Shown: positions 1-10,387 of the stretch, in pieces
How positions within the stretch are numbered: position 1 is the stretch's first letter
How the letters are laid out: every line of letters starts with the position of its first letter
Assembly: GCA_025642075.2 (NCBI GenBank)
Contig: JAODUO010001197.1
Location: forward strand, 127,001 to 191,000
DNA length: 64,000 nt
Reading direction: 5' to 3'
DNA from: Ridgeia piscesae
Taxonomy: Eukaryota; Annelida; Polychaeta; Sabellida; Siboglinidae
Program-made: the position numbers and the translations under genes
Notes under the pieces: generated by a model
What the model was told of the DNA's origin: nothing
What the model saw: only the letters and a program-made list of their open reading frames with translations
Database searches by the model: none

Positions 1-1170
1 TAAGACATCAATGTCAACGTCACTCATATAAGACATCAATGTCAACCTCTCCCATCTAAGACATCAATGTCAACCTCTCCCATCTAAGACATCAATGTCA
101 ACCTCTCCCATCTAAGACATCAATGTCAACGTCACTCATATAAGACATCAATGCTAACGTCACTCATATAAGACATCAATGTCAACGTCACTCATATAAG
201 ACATCAATGTCAACCTCTCCCATCTAAGACATCAATGTCAACGTCACTCATATAAGACATCAATGTTAACGTCACTCATATAAGACATCAATGTCAACGT
301 CACTCATATAAGACATCAATGTCAACCTCTCCCATCTAAGACATCAATGTCAACCTCTCCCATCTAAGACATCAATGTCAACCTCTCCCATCTAAGACAT
401 CAATGTCAACGTCACTCATATAAGACATCAATGTCAACCTCTCCCATCTAAGACATCAATGTCAACCTCTCCCATCTAAGACATCAATGTCAACCTCTCC
501 CATCTAAGACATCAATGTCAACGTCACTCATATAAGACATCAATGTCAACCTCACTCATCTAAGACAGCAATGTCAACCTCTCTCATCTAAGACAATAAT
601 GTCAACCTCTCATGTCTAAGACATCAATGTCAACCTCACTCATATAAGACATCAATGTCAACCTCACTCATATAAGAAATCAATGTCAACCTCACTCATC
701 TAAGACAACAATGTCAACCTCTCTCATCTAAGACACTAATGTCAACCTTTCTCTTCTAAGACAACAATGTCAACCTCTCCCATCTAAGACAACAATGTCA
801 ACCTCTCTCGTCTAAGACATCAATGTCAACCTGTCCCGTCTAAGACATCAATGTCAACCTCTCCCATCTAAGACATGAATGTCAACCTCTATCATCTAAG
901 ACAACAATGTCAACCTGTCCAATCTAAGACATTAATGTCAACCTCTCTCATCTAAGACATCAATGTCAACCTCTCCCATATAAGACATCAATGTCAACCT
1001 CACTCATCTAAGACAATTCAATGTCAACCTCTCTCATCTAAGACATCAATGTCAACCTCTCTCATCTAAGACATCAATGTCAACCTCTCTCATCTAAGAC
1101 ATCAATGCTAACCTCTCTCATTTAAGACATCAATGTCAAACTCACTCATCTTGTACAGCCATGTCAAACT
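1..1170. repeat. 28-bp minisatellite, about 41 copies
   Basis: Units of 28 bp share the core AAGACATCAATGTCAAC and are cut by the left window edge. Two main variants alternate in the first 530 bp: one ends GTCACTCATA, the other CTCTCCCATC. Units after about 540 are more diverged (AAGACAACAATG, AAGACACTAATG), as is common at an array edge. No coding role is visible. Confidence 0.95.
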
Positions 1171-1875
1171 CTTCTCTGCAGTGATCCATCATTTATGTGA
1201 AATAAAACAAAACTCAGTTTGTTTATCCTACATCACCTGTAAAATACTAATGCAGTAACAAACCATGTAGTCTTGTGTATAGGTCATTGCCCTGGTCTAA
1301 TGCTCAATGCAAGTGTCGATGTGTTATTCTGTGTCCTCAATGACAAGCTATCTCTCTAAACAGTTGTTTTCAGGCACTATTGTCAAACTGACTGACCAAA
1401 TGTAGCAGATTCATTCGCAGCATTTCTCTTAATGTGTAGCCCACTTAGTTAGTGCTTCGAGGTGTTTGGCCAATAAGTTCCATTTCGCTGACTCATCAGA
1501 CGAGTTGGGTGTGCAATCCTCTGACGTGAACACACACAAAGGTGCAACATAAAGAAGTTCTCGCAGCTGTGTCACAACGGTGGTTTTTGAGGCAGAGGGA
1601 GAAATCCATAGTGTGTAGTGTCTAGGGACAGGTGTGTTCTCAACACGAGTCCTTGCAGCGTGCCACTGGCCTCCTTACTCCTCACACTACAACAGCATCT
1701 CCAGCTCATGCACTTGATTGCACAATAAAGGCCAGGCTCACATCACAATTATTGGACTTGTTGCTGATCATGTCGTCGCTGAAACAGCTCATGGGATGAC
1801 GCCATTCTCGACATTCCTTGGAATATTGGTGGAACTGAAATAGTGCATGGAATGATGCTGCCATAGAAATGTATG
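1171..1875. other. unique sequence, no gene recognised
   Basis: This is ordinary AT-moderate sequence between two arrays. No frame shows a recognisable domain and no RNA gene was seen. Confidence 0.6.
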
Positions 1876-2262
1876 TGAGAGGCAGGGCGGGGAGAGAGAG
1901 TGGGAGAGGGAGATGGAGACACGGAGATAGAAGACAGACGGAGAGACGAAGAGACAGAGATGGAGAGACAGAGATGGAGAGACAGATATGGAGAGACAGA
2001 GATGGAGAGACAGAGATGGAGAGACAGATATGGAGAGACAGATATGGAGAGACAGAGATGGAGAGACAGATATGGAGAGACAGAGGGACAGAGAGACAGA
2101 GAGACAGAGAGACAGAGATACAGAGAGACAGAGAGACAGAGAGACAGAGAGACAGAGAGACAGAGAGACAGAGAGACAGAGAGACAGATACAGGAACAGA
2201 GACGAGACAGAGAGACAGGGAGACAGAGAGATGAGGAGACAGAGAGACAGAGAAAGCCTAAG
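1876..2262. repeat. GAGACAGA-type microsatellite
   Basis: The plus strand is almost purely A, G and C. Mixed 12-bp units (GAGACAGAGATG, GAGACAGATATG) pass into a simple GAGACAGA run. Open frames on both strands (RDRETERQ or SLCLSVS peptides) are produced by the repeat itself. Confidence 0.93.
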
Positions 2263-3200
2263 ACTGTGAAAACGATATAAACCATTTAAGTCTTACTTGG
2301 GGGAATGTAACGTATGATATCAGGATATATATATATATGTGAACATGTTTTGAATTAATATTATAATAACAACACGTACATCGTTAAGCAAGGGCAGCGT
2401 GTGAACTCAGCAAGTGTGTAGCCCGTTATTGTGCTTGCCTTGGCTAGGGTACAGTGTGAGCTGTGTGGCTGATGAGAGTGCTACTTGGTGGAGGCTGGCG
2501 AGCAAGTGTTAATGTCAAGGCGCGGACTTGTTTCACTTCCCGTCATTTATTATTGAAATACTGAGCAACAGCGAACGCTAATCATAAATTTTCATAGCAT
2601 ATAGCTGCGGCTTCAAAAGCTGCAGCAGGTGAGTGCTGGGCAGTGGGGCAGCTTCCTTTCAAACACTTCTTTGTGTATCTGTTTCGTGCTATATGCTGCT
2701 AATTCCCGTGGCAGAAATGATAAAATTGGCGTATCTCCGAGGAATTCGTTCAGCTGCTCATGAACTCAACATTGTCAGTTAAAGCCAAGGGGAACGTTTG
2801 TGGTCCATATGTTACCTGACATGATAAGTCGCCACATTGATGGCAGACTTCTGCAGATTTATCAAATCCCCTTTCTTCAGTACGAGAGAACAAATCTCCT
2901 GGATTTATACTGAAATGCAGTTTTTCTTTGTGGCTTAACAATGGATCTGACAGTAATCCCTCCTTTGACTAGCTGCACTGACAACACTGGGGGCTATTTC
3001 AAGAACTTTGCTTTTAACAGGTTAACTGGTTTCTGCCAGCACCTTTATTTACTTATCAAAATGTTTTATTTATGAAAACAAAATTAATCATTGTGCATTT
3101 AGTTAATATTCATCAAATAAAACCCACATGAGGTTCTCTACAATAGACATTTTATTATTTTCACATGTGTCAAATTTGAAAGACATTATAAATACAAAAA
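2263..3200. other. unique sequence with one unassigned minus-strand open frame
   Basis: The only item of note is a 63-residue minus-strand frame at 2750-2941 containing CHQCGDLSC, a possible paired-cysteine motif. I do not recognise its family, and it has no clear splice sites or homologous neighbour. It could be an exon of an unknown gene, a transposon remnant or chance. Confidence 0.4.
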
Positions 3201-3254
3201 GCAGTAGTAACAGTAGTAACGGTAGTAACGGTAGTAACGGTAGTAACGGTAGTG
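3201..3254. repeat. 9-bp microsatellite (GTAGTAACG)n
   Basis: About six tandem copies of GTAGTAACG, the last slightly changed (GTAGTGACA). Confidence 0.9.
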
Positions 3255-3539
3255 ACAGGTTTATGTCTTGATGGTAACCATGTCACATGGTATATTGTGG
3301 GTTTCAACGGGTCATCATCACCCAACACATACATGCAATAAAGCTTTAATTAATAAAAACGATAGTCCACAACAATACTAATAAAATAATGAAGTATGTA
3401 TGAATAATGAAAGTGTAATTTAGAAAAAAGCTAGCAAATGTTTCCCAATCCAGGATCCAGTCAGTGTTAATGTTCCAGCGACCAACCAGTGAACATTACG
3501 TATGTAATAAAAGGAACACATGACGTGAAATGACACCAA
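3255..3539. other. unique AT-rich spacer
   Basis: No gene or repeat was recognised between the 9-bp array and the 42-bp array. Confidence 0.55.
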
Positions 3540-4068
3540 GGGTACAAAGGACCATTGGTATATGTACAAAGGACAGTTTTGTCAGTATTGAGACCATTGG
3601 TGTATGTACAAAGGACTGTTTTGTCAGTATTGAGACCATTGGTGTAGTACAAAGGACTGTTTTGTCAGTATTGAGACCACTGGTGTATGTACAAAGGACT
3701 GTTTTGTCAGTGTTGAGACCATTGGTATATGTACAAAGGACTGTTTTGTCAGTATTGTGACCATTGGTGTATGTACAAAGGACAGTTTTGTCAGTATTGA
3801 GACCATTGGTGTATGTACAAAGGACAGTTTTGTCAGTATTTAGACCATTGGTATATGTACAAAGGACAGTTTTGTCAGTATTGAGACCATTGGTATATGT
3901 ACAAAGGACTGTTTTGTCAGTATTGAGACCATTGGTGTATGTACAAAGGACTGTTTTGTCAGTATTGAGACCACTGGTGTATGTACAAACGACAGTTTTG
4001 TCAGTATTGAGACCACTGGTGTATGTACAAAGGACTGTTTTGTCAGTATTGTGACCATTGGTGTATGT
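3540..4068. repeat. 42-bp minisatellite, block 1, about 12 copies
   Basis: Each unit holds TGTACAAAGGACTGTTTTGT followed by a CAGTATTGAGACCAYTGGTR segment. Since 42 is 14 codons, a frame stays open on both strands (KTVLCTYTSGLNTD on minus, VQRTVLSVLRPLVY on plus). Unit variants (GGACAG, GGACTG, ACGACAG; ATTGG or ACTGG) act as markers that tie this block to blocks 2 and 3. Confidence 0.95.
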
Positions 4069-4206
4069 CTTATTTCGTTTTGTCTACTTAGCCATCTGTG
4101 TATGTCACACACCCTTTCACTACATTTCAGAAGTGTCTACTGCAACCTCCACAAATCAGCATAATCATCAAAACATTGATGTTGGCTGATTAATAGAAGA
4201 AGAAGA
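4069..4206. repeat. spacer copy 1 between 42-bp blocks
   Basis: This non-array spacer contains AATCAGCATAATCATCAAA and GATGTTGGCTGATTAATAGA. Both strings recur in the next spacer at 4893-5009, so the spacer was duplicated with its neighbouring array. Confidence 0.9.
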
Positions 4207-4892
4207 TGTACAAAGGACAGTTTTGTCAGTATTGAGACCATTGGTGTATGTACAAAGGACAGTTTTGTCAGTATTGAGACCATTGGTATATGTACAAAGG
4301 ACTGTTTTGTCAGTATTGAGACCATTGGTATATGTACAAAGGACTGTTTTGTCAGTATTGAGACCACTGGTGTATGTACAAACGACAGTTTTGTCAGTAT
4401 TGAGACCACTGGTGTATGTACAAAGGACTGTTTTGTCAGTATTGAGACCATTGGTGTATGTACAAAGGACTGTTTTGTCAGTATTGAGACCACTGGTGTA
4501 TGTACAAAGGACTGTTTTGTCAGTATTGAGACCACTGGTGTATGTACAAAGGACTGTTTTGTCAGTATTGAGACCACTGGTGTATGTACAAAGGCCTATT
4601 TTGTCAGTATTGAGACCATTGGTGTATGTACAAAGGACTGTTTTGTCAGTATTGAGACCACTGGTGTATGTACAAAGGACCGTTTTGTCAGTATTGAGAC
4701 CACTGGTGTATGTACAAAGGACCGTTTTGTCAGTATTGAGACCACTGGTGTATGTACAAAGGACTGTTTTGTCAGTATTGAGACCACTGGTGTATGTACA
4801 AACGACAGTTTTGTCAGTATTGAGACCACTGGTGTATGTACAAAGGACTGTTTTGTCAGTATTGAGACCACTGGTGTATGTACAAAGGCCCT
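4207..4892. repeat. 42-bp minisatellite, block 2, about 16 copies
   Basis: Same unit as block 1. The order of variants over the first 13 units (for example a single ACGACAG unit fifth and a GGCCTATT unit tenth) is the same as in block 3. This shows that the block was copied as a whole. Confidence 0.95.
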
Positions 4893-5009
4893 CTTTTGTC
4901 ACTACCCATTACATGACACACCCTTTCTAAATTTTAGAAGTGCACTGCACTCCACAAATCAGCATAATCATCAAACACATTGATGTTGGCTGATTAATAG
5001 AGAAGAAGT
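4893..5009. repeat. spacer copy 2 between 42-bp blocks
   Basis: A diverged copy of the spacer at 4069-4206, sharing CACACCCTTTC, AATCAGCATAATCATCAAA and GATGTTGGCTGATTAATAGA, with several small deletions. Confidence 0.9.
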
Positions 5010-6845
5010 ATGTACAAAGGACAGTTTTGTCAGTATTGAGACCATTGGTGTATGTACAAAGGACAGTTTTGTCAGTATTGAGACCATTGGTATATGTACA
5101 AAGGACTGTTTTGTCAGTATTGAGACCATTGGTATATGTACAAAGGACTGTTTTGTCAGTATTGAGACCACTGGTGTATGTACAAACGACAGTTTTGTCA
5201 GTATTGAGACCACTGGTGTATGTACAAAGGACTGTTTTGTCAGTATTGAGACCATTGGTGTATGTACAAAGGACTGTTTTGTCAGTATTGAGACCACTGG
5301 TGTATGTACAAAGGACTGTTTTGTCAGTATTGAGACCACTGGTGTATGTACAAAGGACTGTTTTGTCAGTATTGAGACCACTGGTGTATGTACAAAGGCC
5401 TATTTTGTCAGTATTGAGACCATTGGTGTATGTACAAAGGACTGTTTTGTCAGTATTGAGACCACTGGTGTATGTACAAAGGACCGTTTTGTCAGTATTG
5501 AGACCACTGGTGTATGTACAAAGGACCGTTTTGTCAGTATTGAGACCACTGGTGTATGTACAAAGGCCTATTTTGTCAGTATTGAGACCATTGGTGTATG
5601 TACAAAGGACTGTTTTGTCAGTATTGAGACCACTGGTGTATGTACAAAGGACTGTTTTGTCAGTATTGAGACCACTGGTGTATGTACAAAGGACTGTTTT
5701 GTCAGTATTGAGACCACTGGTGTATGTACAAAGGACCGTTTTGTCAGTATTGAGACCACTGGTGTATGTATAAATGCCTATTTTGTCAGTATTGAGACCA
5801 CTGGTGTATGTACAAAGGACCGTTTTGTCAGTATTGATACCACTGGTGTATGTACAAAGGACCGTTTTGTCAGTATTGAGACCACTGGTGTATGTACAAA
5901 GGCCTATTTTGTCAGTATTGAGACCATTGGTGTATGTACAAAGGACTGTTTTGTCAGTATTGAGACCACTGGTGTATGTACAAAGGACTGTTTTGTCAGT
6001 ATTGAGACCACTGGTGTATGTACAAAGGACCATTTTGTCAGTATTGAAACCACTGGTGTATGTACAAAGGACGGTTTTGTCAGTATTGAGACCACTGGTG
6101 TATGTACAAAGGACCGTTTTGTCAGTATTGAGACCACTGGTGTATGTACAAAGGACCGTTTTGTCAGTATTGAGACCACTGTTGTATGTACAAAGGACGG
6201 TTTTGTCAGTATTGAGACCACTGGTGTATGTACAAAGGACGGTTTTGTCAGTATTGAGACCACTGGTGTATGTACAAAGGACCGTTTTGTCAGTATTGAG
6301 ACCACTGGTGTATGTACAAAGGCCTATTTTGTCAGTATTGAGACCACTGGTGTATGTACAAAGGACCGTTTTGTCAGTATTGAGACCATTGGTGTATGTA
6401 CAAAGGACTGTTTTGTCAGTATTGAGACCATTGGTGTATGTACAAAGGCCTATTTTGTCAGTATTGAGACCATTGGTGTATGTACAAAGGCCTATTTTGT
6501 CAGTATTGAGACCATTGGTGTATGTACAAAGGCCTTTTTGTCAGTATTGAGACCACTGGTGTATGTACAAAGGCCTATTTTGTCAGTATTGAGACCATGG
6601 TGTATGTACAAAGGCCTTTTGTCAGTATTGAGACCACTGGTGTATGTACAAAGGCCTATTTTGTCAGTATTGAGACCACTGGTGTATGTACAAAGGCCTA
6701 TTTTGTCAGTATTGAGACCATTGGTGTATGTACAAAGGCCTATTTTGTCAGTATTGAGACCATTGGTGTATGTACAAAGGACCTAGTTTGTCAGTACTTA
6801 AACAGACTGGTATATTTAAAAAGGCCTATTTTGTCAGTATCCTTA
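5010..6845. repeat. 42-bp minisatellite, block 3, about 43 copies
   Basis: The longest block. Its first 13 units repeat the variant order of block 2. After that GGACCG, GGACGG and GGCCTATT units dominate, and units near 6530-6620 carry 1-2 base deletions that break the reading frame. The last units decay at 6780-6845. Confidence 0.95.
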
Positions 6846-7140
6846 CTACAGAATGTGCCTTAAAATTAAGTAAAACAATGACTACTATGCACTGTTGACC
6901 ATTCCACCGTCTGTGGCCTGGGCTTCATATGTAAACAGGAACTAGCAATCCAGACAAGATCCATTCCAGTTGTAACCCCAGCACGGCATGTATAAATGTC
7001 CCGTCATTAGCTGAACTGTCAAGTATTTAGATGCAGAAAGTGCCAATAAACATTGAAGTCACAAACTAATTGATCCTACGTGCATATGAAGCCAAGGCCA
7101 CGTCACTGATGCACACAAGTGAAAGTGATGACATGGAGAG
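6846..7140. other. unique spacer
   Basis: Nothing recognised. It leads directly into the AAGAGGCAC-type array. Confidence 0.55.
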
Positions 7141-7906
7141 ATGGCACAAGAGGCACAAGAGCCTACAGGCACAAGAGGCACAAGAGCCTACAGGCACAAG
7201 AGGCACAAGAGCCTACAGACACAAGAGGCACAAGAGCCTACAGGCACAAGAGGCACAAGAGCCTACAGGCACAAGAGGCACAAGAGCCTACAGGCACAAG
7301 AGGCACAAGAGCCTACAGGCACAAGAGGCACAAGAGCCTACAGGCACAAGAGGCACAAGAGCCTAAAAAAGAGGCACAAGAGCCTACAGGCACAAGAGCC
7401 TACAGGCACAAGAGGCACAAGAGCCTACAGGCACAAGAGGCACAAGAGCCTACAGGCACAAGAGGCACAAGAGCCTACAGGCACAAGAGGCACAAGAGCC
7501 TACAGGCACAAGAGGCACAAGAGCCTACAGGCACAAGAGGCACAAGAGCCTACAGGCACAAGAGGCACAAGAGCCTACAGGCACAAGAGGCACAAGAGCC
7601 TACAGGCACAAGAGGCACAAGAGCCTACAGGCACAAGAGCCTACAGGCACAAGAGGCACAAGAGCCTAGGCACAAGAGGCACAAGAGCCTACAGGCACAA
7701 GAGCCTACAGGCACAAGAGGCACAAGAGCCTACAGGCACAAGAGGCACAAGAGCCTAGGGGCACAAGAGGCACAAGAGCCTACAGGCACAAGAGGCACAA
7801 GAGCCTACGGGCACAAGAGGCACAAGAGCCTACAGGCACAAGAGGCACAAGAGCCTACAGGCACAAGAGGCACAAGAGCCTAGGGGCACAAGAGGCACAA
7901 GAGCCT
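7141..7906. repeat. 25-bp minisatellite, about 29 copies
   Basis: Each unit is two copies of GCACAAGAG plus CCTACAG, so this minisatellite grew out of a 9-bp microsatellite. The plus strand has almost no T. The open frames (QAQEPTGTRGTRAYRHKRHK type) follow from the composition and are not treated as genes. Confidence 0.95.
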
Positions 7907-8440
7907 AGGGGCACAAGAGGCACAAGAGGCACAAGAGGCACAAGAGGCACAAGAGGCACAAGAGGCACAAGAGGCACAAGAGCCACAAGAGCCTAGAGGC
8001 ACAAGACACACAAGAGGCACAAGAGGCACAATAGGTACAAGAGGCACAAGACACACAAGAGGCACAAGAGGCACAAGAGGCACAAGAGGCACAAGAGGCA
8101 CAAGAGGCACAAGACACACAACAGGCACAAGACACACAAGAGGCACAAGAGGCACAAGAACCACAAGAGGCACAAGAGGCACAAGAGGCACAAGAGGCAC
8201 AAGAGGCACAAGAGGCACAAGAGGTACAAGAGGCACAAGAGGCACAAGAGGCACAAGAACCACAAGAGGTACAAGAGGCACAAGAGGCACAAGAGGCACA
8301 AGAGGCCAAAGAGGCACAAGAGGCCAAAGAGGCACAAGTGCCAAGAGGCACAAGTGCCAAGAGGCACAAGTGCCAAGAGGCACAAGTGCCAAGAGGCACA
8401 AGTGCCAAGAGGCACAAGAACCTAGAGGCACAAGAGCCTA
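7907..8440. repeat. 9-bp (GCACAAGAG)n passing into a 16-bp repeat
   Basis: The 9-bp building block of the preceding array runs here in simple tandem with scattered variants (GACACACAA, AACCACAAG, GGTACAAGA). It is followed by about six copies of a 16-bp unit, AAGTGCCAAGAGGCAC. The minus-strand frames (CLLCLLCLLC or VPLVPLVPL) are low complexity. Confidence 0.93.
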
Positions 8441-8652
8441 GAGGCTAGTTGAGGACATGTAAGAACTTGTAAGGGTCAGTACACCAGCGAGTACCAGGTG
8501 AGATGACAGACCAGGGCAGTCGCTCCTAATTGCTACAAAGTGCTGACATTTCATGCGAGCGCAAGCAGGAGACGTCTGACAGGCTGTGTGCTCCGTGTAA
8601 TGTGTCACTTCTAGCCATTGTCACATGCGCTTCCTGCACTTGGCAACACCTG
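8441..8652. other. short unique spacer
   Basis: No feature recognised. Confidence 0.5.
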
Positions 8653-9031
8653 GTGTAAGATCTTACCTGTTGTATCTAGCCATTGTCACCTGCTGAAAGT
8701 AAAAGGTCTTACCTGTTGTATCTAGCCATTGTCACCTGCTGAAAGTAAAAGGTCTTACCTGTTGTATCTAGCCATTGTCACCTGCTGAAAGTAAAAGGTC
8801 TTACCTGTTGTATCTAGCCATTGTCACCTGCTGAAAGTAAAAGGTCTTACCTTTTGTACGTAGCTATTGTCATCTGCTGAAAATGAAAGTTTTACCTGTT
8901 GTATCTAGCCATTGTCACCTGCTGGAAATAACAGATCTTACCTGTTGTATCTAGCTGTTATTACCAAATGAAAGTGAGAGGTCACACATTTTATATCTAG
9001 CCATTGTCACCTGCTGAAAGTGAAAGCAGGG
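8653..9031. repeat. 46-bp minisatellite, about 8 copies
   Basis: Each unit holds GGTCTTACCTGTTGTATCTA followed by a GCCATTGTCACCTGCTGAAA segment. The first segment is shared with the 36-bp array at 11937-14832. Read on the minus strand it gives ACAACAG|GTAAGACC, a near-consensus 5' splice site, preceded by TACTTTCAG, an acceptor-like string. Confidence 0.93.
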
Positions 9032-10387
9032 TTCAATCTAGGCGCCCCTGCACCATAGGTGCAATATTTGTTACATTGCCCACCCAAATTGCTTGAACGT
9101 GCCCGAAGTGCACATAAATATAGCACTTATTATGGAGCACACAGATTGAGTCAATGTGCCCCTGCAAAAAGAGATCTTATATTAAAATATACAAACATAT
9201 TTTTTATTGTCCTGTAGCTCTATACTGCAAACGCAAACAGTGAAATCTGCCGGGTACAAAGACCATTAATAATTATTAACTTATTATTCCATGCGGACAT
9301 GTTAAATGCCTGCCATTAAACTAAGGCCGAACTTGTCGGCTGTCTGCTAGCACCGACCGGGAACATTGTGACCGTGAACAACGTGTCGAAAGTGTGACAT
9401 ATATACCAAACTAGATGGCAGATCTAGGCTATGTATTTGAAAATGTTATTCTATAAATAATACATCAGTATCAGTTATGTCATAATAAAACGTTTGCCGT
9501 AAACACCAGTGATTTAGCGAAAATGGTCGCCAAAAATGTCGCATCGCGACAGTACACCTTTCACTAACAGTGGTCACAGAATATTGAAAACCTGCATAAA
9601 CATATTTGGAAACTTGTGATTTCTAATCAGTCAATTAGAAAATGCGTTTATCTTCACTGTAAATGTTGCACAGAATTGATTCCATCAAGGAAATGAAAGT
9701 TACAATGAGTTGAATTTTAAACGTAGCATTACCACAGCGGCCGCTTTTGGATCTGATTCAAAACTTCAACATCATCATCCGTCAAGCAGCCTATACGTCG
9801 TTCTCTCCACGTTAAATAATACATAGATAAATTGTTAGAATGACAACATCATATTTGTTTACAATGATATAAAGTTTTCAAATGAATTAATCTATTTGGT
9901 GATCTTTCCGTCCGTGATTTAGTATTTAGTAAAAATGTGTGCGACATTGTCATCGTGTCATGCAATGATGCGATTTTTGCCGACAGGTCGCAGCAAATTG
10001 AAAACATGCACTTGTAAACTAATAATGTAAACTGATGAATCCTTAGTCAGTCAATTAGAAAATGTCAATTAGAAAATTGTTGCACAATGAATGTCACCAG
10101 AGAAATAAAAGTCACAGTGAGTTGAAGTACCCTAGGGACATATAAACGTGCTGATTCACTCATGTTGTTGCCCAACGTACAACGTCATGCAGTAACCAGT
10201 ACATTTGTCAGTTTCCCACTGTACTGTTAAAAATGATTTACAAGTGAGGAAACCAAGTTTTGTTCGATGATGTTCATCATATCGGTTTATTTTAGCAACT
10301 AGTTTTTGTCTGCGAGGTGCATTCAAAATGCTTTGAAATATTCTGGCTAATATAATTAATTAATATATTGCTTTCTACTGCTTGATT
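9032..10387. other. unique sequence with an old direct duplication
   Basis: Two diverged copies of about 220 bp can be seen near 9500-9720 and 9915-10130. Both contain AGTCAGTCAATTAGAAAATG, then TTGCACA and a GAGTTGAA segment near the end. No coding potential was found. A degraded transposon is possible. Confidence 0.5.

Noticed and set aside
3530..6863. Long frames on both strands (KTVLCTYTSGLNTD and VQRTVLSVLRPLVY repeats)
   Set aside because: A 42-bp unit without stops opens both strands at once. No unique N-terminal or C-terminal protein part exists.
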